Source of the DNA: a bacterium UBP4_UBA6127
GTDB taxonomy: Bacteria > UBP4 > UBA4092
Direction of reading: 5' to 3'
NCBI GenBank assembly: GCA_002428325.1
Contig: DIVR01000063.1
Coordinates: 1-5,246, forward strand
Length of the DNA: 5,246 bases
Position numbers and translations under genes: made by a program. Under the pieces are notes generated by a model. It was not told the origin of the DNA. It saw only the letters and a program-made list of their open reading frames with translations, and did no database searches. Below, in pieces: positions 4,327 to 5,246 of this stretch. Position 1 is the stretch's first letter, and every line of letters starts with the position of its first letter.

Positions 4327-5246
4327 ATGGTTAGGAAGATAATTGTTTTGTTCATATTGGCAGGATTAATTACCTCCGGTTCGCTGGCCTCATTAGAGAA
4401 ATATCCCAAATTCATTAATATGGCTGAAAATGGGAGGATCCGATACCAGGTGGACCATATTATCCCCGGTGAATCTCAAGGTTCATTAAATTCATTAAGA
4501 GAATTGATGATCAATAATTATCAAAAAGAGGGGAAGTATGATGAAAAGGGTAAAACTGAAATAGAGGAGATAATCCAGCATCATGCCCGAGGTGGAGCTG
4601 ATACTTATTCTGAAGAGATGTTTTTCCAAAAAAACCAGGTGGTGATGAAAGAATATTCTAAATCGCCAATAAATTATTTCTTTGATTTTAAAAATAAAAT
4701 CGAGGAATCTCTTTTCATTTTTCCTGACAAGAGAGATACCTTAACCCGAAACACGTTTATTAACACGGTTGATAGATTCTATATAAACTGGCTGGGAGGA
4801 TTATTTGATAAGCTGGCAGAATCATCTGAAGCTCAGTTATCAGAAGATAGTATTGAAGGAAAAATAATTATATCCGTCCCAGTAGAAGACTCTCTTAAAC
4901 CTGTCCTATTCAATGCAGAGCGGGTAGAAATGATACTAAATTCGAATACCCATGATTGGGATGAAATCAAGTTTTACAGGTTTAATGTAAATGATAATTC
5001 TTTAGGTTTTTCTGATTACCAGACAAATAAAGGAATCCGTTATCCGGGTATGATTGTAGTAGAGAGGTTAACCGGAAAAAATAAAAAAGATATTATTAAG
5101 ATGAAAGTCCAGGAGGTTGAGTTTAATTTACCACATCTGGATGTTTATAAGCAGATGGATATAAGAAAAGGGAAAACAACTGTTATTGATGAAAGATTCA
5201 GTCCCTCTGTAATGTATAAAATAGAAGAATCCGGTGATAAGAAAGA
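4327..5246 (+). CDS. secreted protein, possible LolA/RseB-like fold, 3' end outside the window
   Basis: The frame is open for 306 codons with no stop before the window edge. The start has an excellent ribosome site (GGAGAAGG) and promoter. The N-terminus is a typical signal peptide (MVRKIIVLFILAGLI) with a probable type I cleavage after SLA at residue 21, so the product is exported. Residues 22-175 include a beta-like opening (GRIRYQVDHIIPGE), a charged helical stretch rich in Glu and Lys (about 57-86), and a helix containing FYINWLGGLFDKL (151-163). From about 178 the sequence is beta-rich: KIIISVPVE, then VEMILNSNTHDW, KFYRFNVND and GIRYPGMIVVERLTG, followed by KMKVQEVEFN. This order, with a Gly-Ile-x-x-Pro turn and a closing V-x-x-V-x-FN strand, is reminiscent of the LolA/RseB half-barrel that carries lipoproteins or senses them in the periplasm. 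I infer this from pattern only. It is divergent from the GH30 gene by 355 bp, with separate promoters. Its full length is unknown. Confidence 0.88.
   Translation, partial: MVRKIIVLFILAGLITSGSLASLEKYPKFINMAENGRIRYQVDHIIPGESQGSLNSLRELMINNYQKEGKYDEKGKTEIEEIIQHHARGGADTYSEEMFFQKNQVVMKEYSKSPINYFFDFKNKIEESLFIFPDKRDTLTRNTFINTVDRFYINWLGGLFDKLAESSEAQLSEDSIEGKIIISVPVEDSLKPVLFNAERVEMILNSNTHDWDEIKFYRFNVNDNSLGFSDYQTNKGIRYPGMIVVERLTGKNKKDIIKMKVQEVEFNLPHLDVYKQMDIRKGKTTVIDERFSPSVMYKIEESGDKK

Noticed and set aside
4218..4415. Minus-strand 65-codon frame
   Set aside because: It overlaps the promoter, ribosome site and signal-peptide codons of the well-supported plus-strand gene at 4327 and has no ribosome site of its own.
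1..5246. CRISPR array, rRNA or tRNA genes
   Set aside because: No regularly spaced direct repeats and no conserved RNA-gene signatures were seen on either strand.

Overview
This is an AT-leaning bacterial window with two different halves. The organism cannot be named. Signal-peptide-like N-termini and a possible LolA/RseB-type periplasmic protein fit a diderm bacterium. RHS debris and IS remnants fit an environmental lineage with a mobile accessory genome.

Positions 1-2505 look like an insertion-scarred accessory region. An IS3-like terminus sits at 1-20, facing right, and a matching inverted copy sits at 312-331, facing left. The roughly 290-bp AT-rich stretch between them holds a small membrane-protein ORF that may lack its 5' end. 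The second terminus runs into a promoter and ribosome site for a 222-residue exported or membrane-anchored protein of unknown family (345-1013). Next comes a decayed RHS/YD-repeat gene (1023-1785). It is broken by a frameshift and ends in a tip resembling a WHH-type HNH/endonuclease VII toxin. After that lie a strongly structured 70-nt stem region and the broken N-terminal helix-turn-helix part of an IS30-family transposase (1894-2083). A small hypothetical membrane ORF follows (2119-2505).

Positions 2506-2609 form a convergent intergenic region with terminator-like hairpins serving both strands.

Positions 2610-5246 look like ordinary functional genome. A complete, apparently cytoplasmic GH30 glycosidase lies on the minus strand; its motifs match human glucocerebrosidase (GBA) across the whole active site. 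A 355-bp divergent intergenic region follows, rich in inverted repeats. It carries a strong sigma70-type promoter whose -35 box lies inside a perfect 8-bp palindrome arm. That promoter drives a secreted protein that runs off the right edge (4327-5246+); its C-terminal half resembles the LolA/RseB half-barrel pattern.

The genes do not form an obvious pathway. The clearest functional statement is the GH30 enzyme. The most unusual material is the RHS/IS graveyard and the regulatory DNA around 4130-4320. I see no convincing wholly new system.
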